Origin: Phycisphaerales bacterium
Lineage (GTDB): Bacteria > Planctomycetota > UBA1135 > UBA2386
Direction of reading: 5' to 3'
Length of the DNA: 44,585 bases
Assembly (NCBI GenBank): GCA_020247305.1
Contig: JADCJE010000095.1
Coordinates: forward strand, 1-44,585
A program made the position numbers and the translations under genes. Under the pieces are notes generated by a model that ran no database searches, was not told where the DNA came from, and saw nothing but the letters and a program-made list of their open reading frames with translations. Shown piece by piece: positions 32,635 to 42,516 of this stretch; the stretch's first letter is position 1; every line of letters starts with the position of its first letter.

Positions 32635-34221
32635 GTGACCATCCACCAGGATTCGACCGAACTCCTGGCGGCCATCCCTCGCGTGTTCGAGGGCGTGGCC
32701 GTCACGGTGCTCGATGGCGACGGCGTCGCACGGCAGTCGTTCGGCGCCGCCGCTGACGGCTGCAGCGCCAGCGTGCGCATCGAAGTGCCCGCCGGGGCGA
32801 TCGTCGCCGCCGTTCCGGACGGCGCGCCGGAGCTGGTGGAGCTGCTCCAGGCGCTGCTTGACGTGCTGAAGGAGCGCGAGCGGCTCGAAGGCGACATGGA
32901 GAGCATGAACGACCGCTCGATGAGCCTGCTCGAGCAGGTCGCCATGTACGGCGACACGCTGCCGAAGCTCTCGGGCGGGGCCGACGACGCGGACATCGCC
33001 CAGCAGGCGGTCGCCGCTTGCCGCCGCGCGGCCGGCGTGCGCCACGTCGTCTACCTGTCCTGCCAGCCCGGCAAGGACCTGTGCGAGGTCGTCGCGCACT
33101 GCGGCGACGAGTCGTCGCCGCATGGCCTCGGCGTGGCGCCGGTGGTCGAGGTCCGCGGCTTCCTCGCGGAAGTGCTCGCCTCGGACGGCGAGCCGATCAT
33201 GCGCACGCTGACGCGCGGCGGCCGCATGGGCGAGCCCGACAGCGCCGAGCACCTCGCCGAGCGCGACATCATCGGCGTGCCCGTCACGTACGGCGCCGGC
33301 GACAAACGCATCGTGCTCGGCGCCCTGCTGCTGATCGACAAGATCGGTTCGGCGCCGGTCGCCGGCGACGCGCGCGACGACTTCGGTACCTGGGAGACCG
33401 AGTTCGCCTCGTCGTTCGCGGCCATGCTCGGCGCGGTTCTCGGCGCCCGCAAGACGGCGGCTCTGGGCAAGGAACTCAGCATGGCGCAGACGATCCAGCG
33501 CCAGGTCCTGCCCGATCGCGCCGTCGCGGTGCCGGGCTTCGACATCGCGTCGAGCTACGAAGCCTGCGGCGCCGTCGGTGGCGACTACTTCGAGTACGCG
33601 CGTCTGGCCGACGGCCGCACCCTGGTCGTGGTCGCGGACGTCTCGGGCCACAACCTCGCCTCGGGCATGCTGATGGTCGCGGCGCGCTCGACGCTGCGCA
33701 CGCTCGCCAGCGTCCACGGCGACGCTGCGGCGCTGTTCTCCGCCATGGCCGCGCTGATGCACGACGACCTGCAGCGCACGGAGCGCTTCCTCACCGCCGC
33801 CGGCGTCGTGCTGGCGCCCGGCAACGGCGGCGTCGACCACGTCAGCGCCGGCCACACGGAACTGATGGTCTACCGCACCGACGGCGACCGCGTCGAACGC
33901 GTGCCGAGCGACGGCACCATCCTCGGCTTCCTGCCCGACGTCCGGTACGAGTCGCGGCGGCTGCGCCTGCGGGCGGGCGACTGCATGCTGCTCTACACCG
34001 ACGGCATCACCGAGGCGGTCGATCAGGCCGGAGCCATGTTCGGCGAGGACCGGCTGGCCGCGGTGTTCGCGCAACTGGCGCGCAACCGCTCGGCGCAGCG
34101 CATCGTCGATGGCATCGTCGCCGAGCTCGACAGCTACCGCGGCGGCGCCGGCGCGGCCGATGACGACGTGACCGCGGTGGTCATCCGCTGTCTCGTGGAC
34201 GACGCGGGAGGTACGCCATGA
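32635..34221 (+). CDS. GAF-domain SpoIIE-type PP2C phosphatase
   Basis: 528 residues from GTG 32635. N-terminal 1-80 is an unassigned alpha/beta segment; 80-110 a charged helix (E-R-E-R-L-E-G-D-M-E-S-M-N-D); about 120-280 a GAF-like domain. The PP2C/SpoIIE domain begins with M-A-Q-T-I-Q-R-Q-V-L-P and has G-G-D-Y-F-E-Y, V-A-D-V-S-G-H-N-L-A-S and L-Y-T-D-G-I-T-E-A, which supply metal-binding Asp residues. It would dephosphorylate an anti-anti-sigma (STAS) protein. It overlaps the next gene by ATGA. Signals may reach it through the GAF domain. Confidence 0.85.
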   Translation: MTIHQDSTELLAAIPRVFEGVAVTVLDGDGVARQSFGAAADGCSASVRIEVPAGAIVAAVPDGAPELVELLQALLDVLKERERLEGDMESMNDRSMSLLEQVAMYGDTLPKLSGGADDADIAQQAVAACRRAAGVRHVVYLSCQPGKDLCEVVAHCGDESSPHGLGVAPVVEVRGFLAEVLASDGEPIMRTLTRGGRMGEPDSAEHLAERDIIGVPVTYGAGDKRIVLGALLLIDKIGSAPVAGDARDDFGTWETEFASSFAAMLGAVLGARKTAALGKELSMAQTIQRQVLPDRAVAVPGFDIASSYEACGAVGGDYFEYARLADGRTLVVVADVSGHNLASGMLMVAARSTLRTLASVHGDAAALFSAMAALMHDDLQRTERFLTAAGVVLAPGNGGVDHVSAGHTELMVYRTDGDRVERVPSDGTILGFLPDVRYESRRLRLRAGDCMLLYTDGITEAVDQAGAMFGEDRLAAVFAQLARNRSAQRIVDGIVAELDSYRGGAGAADDDVTAVVIRCLVDDAGGTP

Positions 34222-34598
34222 AACGACCGACGGTCCTGGTGGTCGACGACGAGCCGTTCATCTGCCGCTCGTTGACGTACATCCTGCGGAAGGAGGAGTA
34301 CAACGTCCTCGAAGCGCGCAACGGCGAGGAGGGTCTGGCGTTGATCCGCGACCAGAAGCCGGACCTCGTGTTCCTCGACGTGATGATGCCCAAGCTCGAC
34401 GGCTTCGGCGTCGCCAAGCAGGTGCGCGCCGACAAGGCGCTGACGCACGTCAAGCTCGTGCTGCTGACCGCGCGCGGCCAGGAGAGCGACAAGGAGAGCG
34501 CCCGCGCGTCGGGCGTCGACGCCCACCTGACCAAGCCGTTCAGCCCGACCCGAATCGTCGAATTGGCGCGCACGATGCTGGCGCCGCCGCCGGAGTAG
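34218..34598 (+). CDS. CheY-like single-domain response regulator
   Basis: 126 residues: a lone receiver domain with D-D-E at 10-12, phosphoacceptor Asp54 (V-F-L-D-V-M-M-P) and the conserved Lys in H-L-T-K-P-F. No output domain. It is coupled (ATGA) to the phosphatase gene, so it may gate the phosphatase or serve as a phospho-carrier in the same pathway. The cognate kinase is unknown. Confidence 0.9.
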   Translation: MKRPTVLVVDDEPFICRSLTYILRKEEYNVLEARNGEEGLALIRDQKPDLVFLDVMMPKLDGFGVAKQVRADKALTHVKLVLLTARGQESDKESARASGVDAHLTKPFSPTRIVELARTMLAPPPE

Positions 34599-34618
34599 CG
34601 CCGCAGCGCTTGCGGCGC
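34598..34618 (+). terminator. Terminator-like hairpin after the CheY-like gene
   Basis: GCGCCGCA (34598-34605) pairs with TGCGGCGC (34611-34618) around GCGCT. It begins at the last base of the stop codon. It lacks a T-run. Confidence 0.5.
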
Positions 34619-34661
34619 ATTGCGCGCTGGGCCTGGTGCGCGTGCCGGCTATGGTCCGCGC

Positions 34662-36059
34662 GTGCAACCCGCCGACGATCCGATGCTGCGCCGCTCGCCA
34701 GGCGGCCGGGTGTTCGCCCAGGGCCTGCCGCTGGCGCTCGGCCTCGCCTCGCACGCCGCCATCAACCTCGTCGATCTCGCGATGGTCGGCCGCCTCGGCG
34801 GGGCGGCCGTGCAGGCCGCGCACGTCGGCTCGACGTGGAACTTCCTGCCGATGATCGTCGGCAATTGCGTGTCGACGGCGCTGCTGGTGCACGCGGCGCG
34901 CCTGCTCGGCGCCGGCGACGCGGCGGCGGCGCGCGCGTTCAACCGGCGGGCGCAGTGGTTCATGGTCTGGCTCGGCCTGCTGCTCGGCGCGCTGACGGCG
35001 CTGCCGGCGGCGCCGATGGCCGACCTGATGGGCGTCGAAGGGGCGGCGCGCAGCGGCGCGATCGCGTACCTCGTGGTCAGCAACCTCGGTTGCGCGCCGA
35101 TGTTCGTGCTGATGCAGACGACGGCCGCCATGCGCGCGGCCGGCGAGGCGGCGATGCCGCTCGCGCTGTTGATCGGCGCCAATGCGCTCAACCTCGCGCT
35201 CGCCGTGCCGCTGCTGTTCGGTTGGGAGGCCGTCGGCTGCGAGCCGATCGGCGTCGTCGGCGCGGCCATCGCCGCCGTGGCGGCGCGCACGGTCGCGGCT
35301 GGCCTTGGCGTCTGGTGGCTGGCGCGCCGCAGCCATCCGTTGTCGCTGCGCGGCGACGGTGCGGTGCCGCCGAGGCGCCTCGCTGTCGTGCGGCCGCTGC
35401 TCGTCGACGCGTGGCCGCAGGCCGTGCAGATCGGCCTGCGCGCTGGACTCGTGCTGGTGCTGACGCCGCTGGTGCGTGAGCGCGGCGGCGATGCGGCGCT
35501 GGTTGCGCTCGGCATCACCACGCGCTTCGACACCATCGTCCTGTTCGCATCGCTCGGCTTCGCCAACGCCGCCACCGCCTATGCGGCCCGCGCCGCCGTC
35601 GCCGGCCGCGCCGCCGCGGCGCGCGCCGCGGGGCTCTGGGCTGGCGCGTACGGCGGCTTGCTCGGCGGCGCGTTCGTCGCGGCGATGAGTGGCGGCGCCG
35701 AGTGGCTGGTCGCCGTCTGCCTGCCGTCGCCGCCGCCGGCGGTGGTCGCGGCCGCGGTGTCGTACTTCGGCACCGCGTCGTGGGCGCAGGCGCTCGGCGC
35801 CATCGCGCTCGGCGCGATGGGCGCGATCCAGGGGGCTGGCCGCATGCGCCTGCCGCTGCTCGGCGACCTCGCCGGCTTCGCCGTTGTCTATGGCGCGCTG
35901 GCGCTGGCGGCGCGATCTCCTGCCGGCGATCCCGGTGCGCTGTACGGCGCCCTCGTCGTCGGCATGGCCGTCGTGGCGATCGTGCACCTCGGGTTGGTGC
36001 GATGGGGCGGGTGGATCACCGACACGGAGCGACAGAATGGCAGCGGCTCGCCCGCTTGA
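34662..36059 (+). CDS. MATE family efflux transporter
   Basis: 465 residues with about 12 hydrophobic segments. The N-terminal repeat starts L-P-L-A-L-G-L-A-S-H-A-A-I-N-L-V-D-L-A-M-V-G-R-L-G-G, the MATE signature, and the second repeat carries I-G-L-R-A-G-L-V-L-V-L-T. It would use an H+ or Na+ gradient to export cationic drugs or metabolites. TATGGT (34650-34655) lies 6 bp before GTG 34662, which decided this start; ATG 34683 is an alternative. It appears to be transcribed separately from the CheY-like gene. Confidence 0.8.
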   Translation: MQPADDPMLRRSPGGRVFAQGLPLALGLASHAAINLVDLAMVGRLGGAAVQAAHVGSTWNFLPMIVGNCVSTALLVHAARLLGAGDAAAARAFNRRAQWFMVWLGLLLGALTALPAAPMADLMGVEGAARSGAIAYLVVSNLGCAPMFVLMQTTAAMRAAGEAAMPLALLIGANALNLALAVPLLFGWEAVGCEPIGVVGAAIAAVAARTVAAGLGVWWLARRSHPLSLRGDGAVPPRRLAVVRPLLVDAWPQAVQIGLRAGLVLVLTPLVRERGGDAALVALGITTRFDTIVLFASLGFANAATAYAARAAVAGRAAAARAAGLWAGAYGGLLGGAFVAAMSGGAEWLVAVCLPSPPPAVVAAAVSYFGTASWAQALGAIALGAMGAIQGAGRMRLPLLGDLAGFAVVYGALALAARSPAGDPGALYGALVVGMAVVAIVHLGLVRWGGWITDTERQNGSGSPA

Positions 36060-36155
36060 GTCTGCCGGAATGGCAGCGCTGCGCTGCTCGTGCGGGGCAT
36101 AAGTTGCTTTGCCACAGCGATTAGTGGCGTCGCTACAGCTGGGCACGCCATTTGA

Positions 36156-38156
<2,001 letters not shown>

Positions 38157-38170
38157 CGTAGCCCGTCCCG

Positions 38171-38259
38171 CAATGTCGCGCAAGGGCACGCAAGCAACGG
38201 ATCGGCAAGGCTTTGCGATCGACTCTGCCGCTTCCCTTGCCGGACGCTGCGCGACATTG
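38171..38259. repeat. Nested inverted repeats between dnaK and the integrase gene
   Basis: Outer arms CAATGTCGCGCA (38171-38182) and TGCGCGACATTG (38248-38259), 12 bp perfect. Inner arms CGGCAAGG (38203-38210) and CCTTGCCG (38235-38242), 8 bp perfect. The position at the element's edge suggests an attachment or recombinase-binding site, or a dnaK terminator. Confidence 0.5.
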
Positions 38260-38271
38260 GTGGACCTTTTG

Positions 38272-38292
38272 CTGGTGACGAAACTGGTGACG
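38272..38292 (+). repeat. Direct repeat CTGGTGACG x2 upstream of the integrase
   Basis: CTGGTGACG occurs at 38272-38280 and 38284-38292, with a 12-bp period, immediately before the integrase start. It may be an arm-type binding site for the recombinase or excisionase. Confidence 0.4.
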
Positions 38293-38308
38293 CGCTAGGT
38301 TCGTGCCC

Positions 38309-39499
38309 GTGACGGAGCAACGCGCACCGCGTCGAAGTCGGCAGCATCGAGGGGTCCGGCTTCTCACCCTTGCCGATGGTCGCAACGTTGCGCGCTGGCG
38401 CGATCCGGTGACGGGCGCGCAACGGCAGGAAGGCCTCGACCGGCTCGGCCTCACAACGGAGCGAGCCCGAACCGAATGGGCCGTTCGCAAGGTCGCCGAG
38501 CTCGAGAAGGCCCGCTTCGCGGCCTCGCTGGCGCTCGTCGACGCCGAGCCCGTGACGATCGCCGAGGCCATCGCGAGCTTCGATCGAGCCAAGCCGGTGG
38601 CTGCGGCGACTCGAAGCGCGCGAAAGCCACCGCTTGAGGCCTTCCGCGACTTCTGCGCGCGCGCCGGCCTGCGGCGAACCGACGAGCTAACGATTCGCCG
38701 GCTGCTGCCGCTGCGCGATGAGATCGCCAACGACTCGACGCGGAAGGAAAGCACGCGGAACCAATGGCTAGGCGTCCTCGGCGCGTTCCTGCGATTCATC
38801 AACGAGCGTGACCTCGTGCCGCTGCTGCCGCTTGAGAAGGTGCGGCTTCTTGTTCGGCCGATCGACCAACCTCGCGAGGCGATTCGGTTCCTGCGTCCGG
38901 CCGAGCTGCGCGCCGTCATCGCGGCCGCCGTGGCAAGCGACGAGCTCGGCATTCGGCAGCGCCGCCCGGTCGCTGGCTTCGTGCTTGCCTTGTTCCTCAC
39001 CGGCTGCCGTTACGCCGAGTTCGCCGGCCTGCGTTGGAGCGAGGTCGACTTCGCAGCCGACGAGATTCGGCTTCCTGCCGGGCGGACCAAGACTCGAACC
39101 GAGCGGGTAATCGCCTTCGGCCCGACGCCGGCGTTGCGGGCGCTCCTGCAAGCGATGCACAAGCGAGGGGCGGCGCCCGATGCGCTCGTGTTCGATCCGC
39201 TGTGGCATGTTGGCGTCTGGAAGGACCACTTGGCGCGACTTGAGCGAGAATCCGGCGTGACGTTCACCGCGCACACGCTGCGCCGGACGGCCGGAACCTA
39301 CCTCGCCTGCGCGCCCGGCGTGTTCGGTGGCGCGTCCGTCTGGCTTGCAGCCAAGCGGCTCGGGCATTCGGTCGCGATCGCGGAAAAGCACTACGCCGGC
39401 GCCTTGTCCGGCCTGCCGGCCGACGCGCGAACCCTCGAGGCGGCCGCCGGCGTTGAGGACCTGGCCGAGGCGATCGTCGCGGCCGAGGCGGCCCGATGA
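38309..39499 (+). CDS. Tyrosine recombinase/integrase
   Basis: 396 residues. The N-terminal SAM-like core-binding domain spans about 85-175. The catalytic domain carries the full set: Arg234 (T-G-C-R-Y-A-E), Lys in the beta-hairpin G-R-T-K-T-R, His322 and Arg325 (H-T-L-R-R), His353 (L-G-H-S) and Tyr362 (K-H-Y-A-G). It should catalyse integration and excision of the element. GTG 38309 lies 7 bp after TAGGTT (38296-38301); GTG 38303 is the alternative. It overlaps the next gene by ATGA. Confidence 0.9.
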   Translation: MTEQRAPRRSRQHRGVRLLTLADGRNVARWRDPVTGAQRQEGLDRLGLTTERARTEWAVRKVAELEKARFAASLALVDAEPVTIAEAIASFDRAKPVAAATRSARKPPLEAFRDFCARAGLRRTDELTIRRLLPLRDEIANDSTRKESTRNQWLGVLGAFLRFINERDLVPLLPLEKVRLLVRPIDQPREAIRFLRPAELRAVIAAAVASDELGIRQRRPVAGFVLALFLTGCRYAEFAGLRWSEVDFAADEIRLPAGRTKTRTERVIAFGPTPALRALLQAMHKRGAAPDALVFDPLWHVGVWKDHLARLERESGVTFTAHTLRRTAGTYLACAPGVFGGASVWLAAKRLGHSVAIAEKHYAGALSGLPADARTLEAAAGVEDLAEAIVAAEAAR

Positions 39500-40188
39500 C
39501 GCCGCACCGTGGCCTGCCGCGCGCTGCGGCGCTTGTTCGTCGCTTTGCCGAGCGGCTGCTGGCCGAGCCATTCGACCTCGCCGCTGCCGTCGAGGCGCAC
39601 GACGCCGCCGTTGGCGAACTCGCGGCGGCAGCCGACGCCTTCGCGGCGGCCCACGAGCGAATGCGGCGACGCGAGCCACTGCGCAGCGAGGTCGTCGAGG
39701 GCCTGCGCGAGCAAAAAGGCCGGCGCAAGTCGCGTCCTCTGCCCGCCGAAGTCAAAGCGGAGTTCGACGCATGGGCGGCAAGCAAGGCGAGGCGAAGTCG
39801 CCGGCGCAACCCGCTGCGCGCCGGAAGCCTCGAGGCCGATTCCTGGCACGCTTGGCCGTTCGCGGCGCTTGCCGCTGCCGCGATGGAACGAGGCGAGGTC
39901 GGCGAGGCCTTGGAGCGGATCGTCGGCAAGGTTCGGCCCCGGCTGTTGGCGCGACTTGACGCGGAAGCGCGCGAGGCAACCCGAACGCGACGAGGCACGG
40001 TCGAGGACGCGCTCAAGTTCTTCGCCGCAAATCCCGGAGCGACCGACGTTGAGGTTGCGGCCGCCGTCAACGTGACCACGCGGGCGCTGCGGAAGCCCGG
40101 ATCGCGCTATCGCAAGGCGCGCCTCATGCAGAAGCACGCGGCGGCTGAAGCAAAGCGGAGTTCCGGCCGCAAGAAATCCGACGACTGA
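39496..40188 (+). CDS. Hypothetical protein with C-terminal HTH-like segment
   Basis: 230 residues, no family recognised. Ala-rich helical N-terminus, a basic middle (K-A-R-R-S-R-R-R-N), and a C-terminal segment N-P-G-A-T-D-V-E-V-A-A-A-V-N-V-T-T-R-A-L-R-K that reads as a helix-turn-helix, followed by a Lys/Arg-rich tail. It is translationally coupled to the integrase, so a role in directionality or control of the element is possible. Confidence 0.55.
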   Translation: MTPHRGLPRAAALVRRFAERLLAEPFDLAAAVEAHDAAVGELAAAADAFAAAHERMRRREPLRSEVVEGLREQKGRRKSRPLPAEVKAEFDAWAASKARRSRRRNPLRAGSLEADSWHAWPFAALAAAAMERGEVGEALERIVGKVRPRLLARLDAEAREATRTRRGTVEDALKFFAANPGATDVEVAAAVNVTTRALRKPGSRYRKARLMQKHAAAEAKRSSGRKKSDD

Positions 40189-40271
40189 CGGTAGCGGCTG
40201 TCGGGCAACGGTTTGCGCGCGATTGAGGGTCGCCGGGACTCTGCGGCGAGTTCCGCTTCGAGCAAAGGCGT

Positions 40272-40511
40272 ATGGCCAAGAAAGCCCGCCAAAGTGCCGC
40301 CGCGACTCGCACCGCGCCGGCTGTCCCCGTGTTCCTCACGACGCGCGAAGCCTGCGAGCTCGCGCGCGTCTGCCGGCGAACTCTCGGTCGCTGGTGCGAA
40401 GCCGGCCTCGTCGAGTCCGTGCGGCCGCTCGCGGCAGGCAGCGCCAAGCGACTCGTTCGCCGCGACAGCCTGCTCGCGTTCCTCGGCGTCGAGCTCGAGG
40501 CCGCGGCGTGA
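40272..40511 (+). CDS. Small HTH protein, excisionase-like
   Basis: 79 residues. V-F-L-T-T-R-E-A-C-E-L-A-R-V-C-R-R-T-L-G-R-W-C-E-A-G-L-V is a MerR/excisionase-type winged helix-turn-helix, ending R-L-V-R-R-D-S-L-L-A-F-L. Such proteins act as recombination directionality factors or as repressors in integrative elements. It overlaps the RepA-like gene by GTGA. Bases 40189-40271 show nothing distinctive. Confidence 0.75.
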   Translation: MAKKARQSAAATRTAPAVPVFLTTREACELARVCRRTLGRWCEAGLVESVRPLAAGSAKRLVRRDSLLAFLGVELEAAA

Positions 40512-41989
40512 GCTCGCCGGCCGACAGCTTCGGCCTTGGCGGCCTCGACGCGATGCCTTGGAGCGTCGCCGTCGTCGAGCATGAAGCGTGCGCCGACGCG
40601 CTGCGTGCCGCCGGCCTGCGTGCCGTGTCCCTGCGGCGTGGCTGGCAAGACGAGGTAGCCGGCGAGTCGGCCGTCCTGCTCGTCGGCCGCGCGCAACGGA
40701 TCGCCGGCGACCTGCACAAGCGGTTCGGCGTCCAACGATGCTTCGGCGCGTCGGTGCCGTTGCCATACGAATATCCGTCCGAGTTCCTCGCCTCGATGCG
40801 GCGCCTGCGGCAGAAGTCGGCCGGGCGCGACCTTGAGCCGCACGAGGTCGCCGGCCTTTGGCACGAGCTCGTCGAGGTCGGAGCGCTTCCGGTCGAAGTC
40901 GCGCCGACGAACCATCCCGACGCGAAGCCGAGGCCTCGCCGCCTGGCCGTTGTCCGGTCGCTCGACGAGATCCTGCGGCTGCCGCCGCTGGCTTGGCTCG
41001 TGCGGGACCTGCTGCCGGCGTCCGGCGTCGGCCTGCTCGTTGGGCCGCCGAACGTCGGCAAGTCGGCGCTCGCCGTCGACTTTGCCCTTCGCGTCGCCTG
41101 CGGCCAGGACTGGCACGGCCGCGAGGTCCGATCCGGCGCTGTCGTCTACGCCGCCGGCGAAGGCGTCGACGGCCTCGGCCAGCGTGCGACGGCTTGGCTT
41201 GAGTCGACAGCCGCACGACGGCAGCACGGCATCGACTTCGTGACGAGCCTGCCGGCGCTGTCCGGCGAAGCCGGCCGCGCCGAGCTCGCGGCGATCCTCG
41301 AGGAACGGCGCCCGAAGCTCGCCGTCGTCGACACGATTGCCGCGCATTGGGCCGACTCCGAGGACCGGGCCGAGGTCGTCGGACCGGCCATGGCTGCCCT
41401 CCAAGCCCTCGCGGCTCGCGTTGGTTGCCTCGTGCTGCTCTTGCACCACGAACGCAAGCCGAGCGCGCAGCCGGTCGCCGGCGGCGCTTGGGCTGCCGTC
41501 CGAGGCTCCGGCGCTTGGGTCGGCAGCGCCGACGTCGTGCTGTCGCTTTCGGGCACGCCGGACGCGCTAGTCCTCGCCTGCACGAAGCAACGCGACGCCG
41601 AGCGAGCCAAGCCGGTCGAGCTTGCCCTTCGGGCCGTCGACCTCGCCGGCGGCGGCCGAGGCGTCATCGTCACGCCGAGGGCGCCAGCAGCGTCGGTCGT
41701 CGAGCCGCTGCCCGAGCTCCGAACGCGCGAGCGCTTGCGTGCCGCCATGGCTTCCGCTGGCGCGCGCGGCCTGTCGCACGCCGAAGCGTGCCAGGCAACC
41801 GGCAAGTCGAAGTCGACGGCGAGCTTCCACCTCGCCCGGATGGTCGACGACGGCGACGCCGAACCCTTCTCAACGCCACGCGGCCTTCGCTGGCGCGTTC
41901 GTGTTCGAGTCGACGAGCCCCCCTTAGGGGGGGGACTCGAATCGAACATCGAACATTCGATCGAACGGACTCGAACGGACTCGAACTGA
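40508..41989 (+). CDS. RepA-like RecA-fold ATPase with C-terminal winged helix
   Basis: 493 residues from GTG 40508. The N-terminal 150 residues are degenerate TOPRIM-like (V-A-V-V-E-H-E-A-C-A-D-A-L, then S-A-V-L-L-V-G-R-A). The RecA-type ATPase domain follows: Walker A G-P-P-N-V-G-K-S-A-L, A-A-G-E-G-V-D-G-L (RepA-like), Walker B L-A-V-V-D-T-I and L-L-L-H-H-E-R-K. A winged-helix segment (R-G-L-S-H-A-E-A-C-Q-A-T-G-K-S-K-S-T) is near the end. It fits a hexameric helicase of the RepA/RSF1010 type, implying autonomous replication of the excised element. The last 25 codons lie in the TCGAA repeat region. Confidence 0.75.
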   Translation: MSSPADSFGLGGLDAMPWSVAVVEHEACADALRAAGLRAVSLRRGWQDEVAGESAVLLVGRAQRIAGDLHKRFGVQRCFGASVPLPYEYPSEFLASMRRLRQKSAGRDLEPHEVAGLWHELVEVGALPVEVAPTNHPDAKPRPRRLAVVRSLDEILRLPPLAWLVRDLLPASGVGLLVGPPNVGKSALAVDFALRVACGQDWHGREVRSGAVVYAAGEGVDGLGQRATAWLESTAARRQHGIDFVTSLPALSGEAGRAELAAILEERRPKLAVVDTIAAHWADSEDRAEVVGPAMAALQALAARVGCLVLLLHHERKPSAQPVAGGAWAAVRGSGAWVGSADVVLSLSGTPDALVLACTKQRDAERAKPVELALRAVDLAGGGRGVIVTPRAPAASVVEPLPELRTRERLRAAMASAGARGLSHAEACQATGKSKSTASFHLARMVDDGDAEPFSTPRGLRWRVRVRVDEPPLGGGLESNIEHSIERTRTDSN

Positions 41990-42000
41990 CTCGAATCGAA
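41937..42000 (+). repeat. Iteron-like TCGAA repeat array, candidate element origin
   Basis: TCGAA occurs at 41937, 41942, 41949, 41961, 41971, 41981, 41991 and 41996, plus one TCGAT at 41957. From 41961 to 41991 they repeat every 10 bp: TCGAACGGAC twice, then TCGAACTGAC. A C6/G8 hairpin (41918-41934) lies just before, and about 50 nt of C/A-rich, G-poor DNA (42001-42051) follows. The array is inside the 3' end of the RepA-like gene, the usual neighbourhood for an iteron origin. Confidence 0.5.
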
Positions 42001-42051
42001 CAACCGCGAACAACCCGACCAACCCGCCAACCCAAGCCCAGAAGCAACCCC

Positions 42052-42399
42052 ATGTCCAAGACCAATACCAAGAAGAAGATCACGGCCGAGCAGTTCTCGG
42101 AGCTCGTCACCAACGCCGGCGCTGCGTTCGAGCAGGCCCGCAACAAGGCGCAAGACTGCCTTTCCGAAGGCCGCGCCGTCGTCGCGCAGATTCGGTCCTT
42201 CCTCGAGTCGCCCGGCGGCGCGTCGACGGAAGCGCTCGCCGATGCGCGGGACGCGATGCGCCGCACGCTCGATTCGATGAACTCGTGGGCCGACCTCATC
42301 GGCGACAAGCCGACGAAGGCTTGGGTTCGAGCGCAGCTCGCCGACCTTCGGAGCAGCGGCAGCGTGCAACTCCGCTTCCCTTGGGAGTCGAACGCCTAG
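42052..42399 (+). CDS. Hypothetical element protein
   Basis: 115 residues, no family recognised. Lys-rich N-terminus (M-S-K-T-N-T-K-K-K-I-T-A-E-Q-F-S-E-L-V), helical middle, and a C-terminal W-A-D-L-I-G-D-K-P-T-K-A-W-V-R. It lies 62 bp downstream of the RepA-like gene. No ribosome binding site is visible in the C/A-rich leader. Confidence 0.6.
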   Translation: MSKTNTKKKITAEQFSELVTNAGAAFEQARNKAQDCLSEGRAVVAQIRSFLESPGGASTEALADARDAMRRTLDSMNSWADLIGDKPTKAWVRAQLADLRSSGSVQLRFPWESNA

Positions 42400-42439
42400 C
42401 GAGCGAATCGCCCTCAAGTCGCAACCAACCAACCTTCCC

Positions 42440-42463
42440 GGAGCCGTCGTGCCATTCGGCTCC
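42440..42463 (+). terminator. 7-bp hairpin between element genes
   Basis: GGAGCCG (42440-42446) pairs with CGGCTCC (42457-42463), 10-nt loop, in the 117-bp gap before ATG 42517. It may split early and late element transcripts. Confidence 0.35.
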
Positions 42464-42516
42464 CGCTCGGTCGGCGACCCCGCCGGCCGGGCACTTTCCC
42501 TTGAACCCGTAACGCA

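Noticed and set aside
41937..42000. TCGAA-rich segment as a tRNA T-arm or attachment tRNA
   Set aside because: No cloverleaf can be formed; the words repeat every 10 bp within a coding end.
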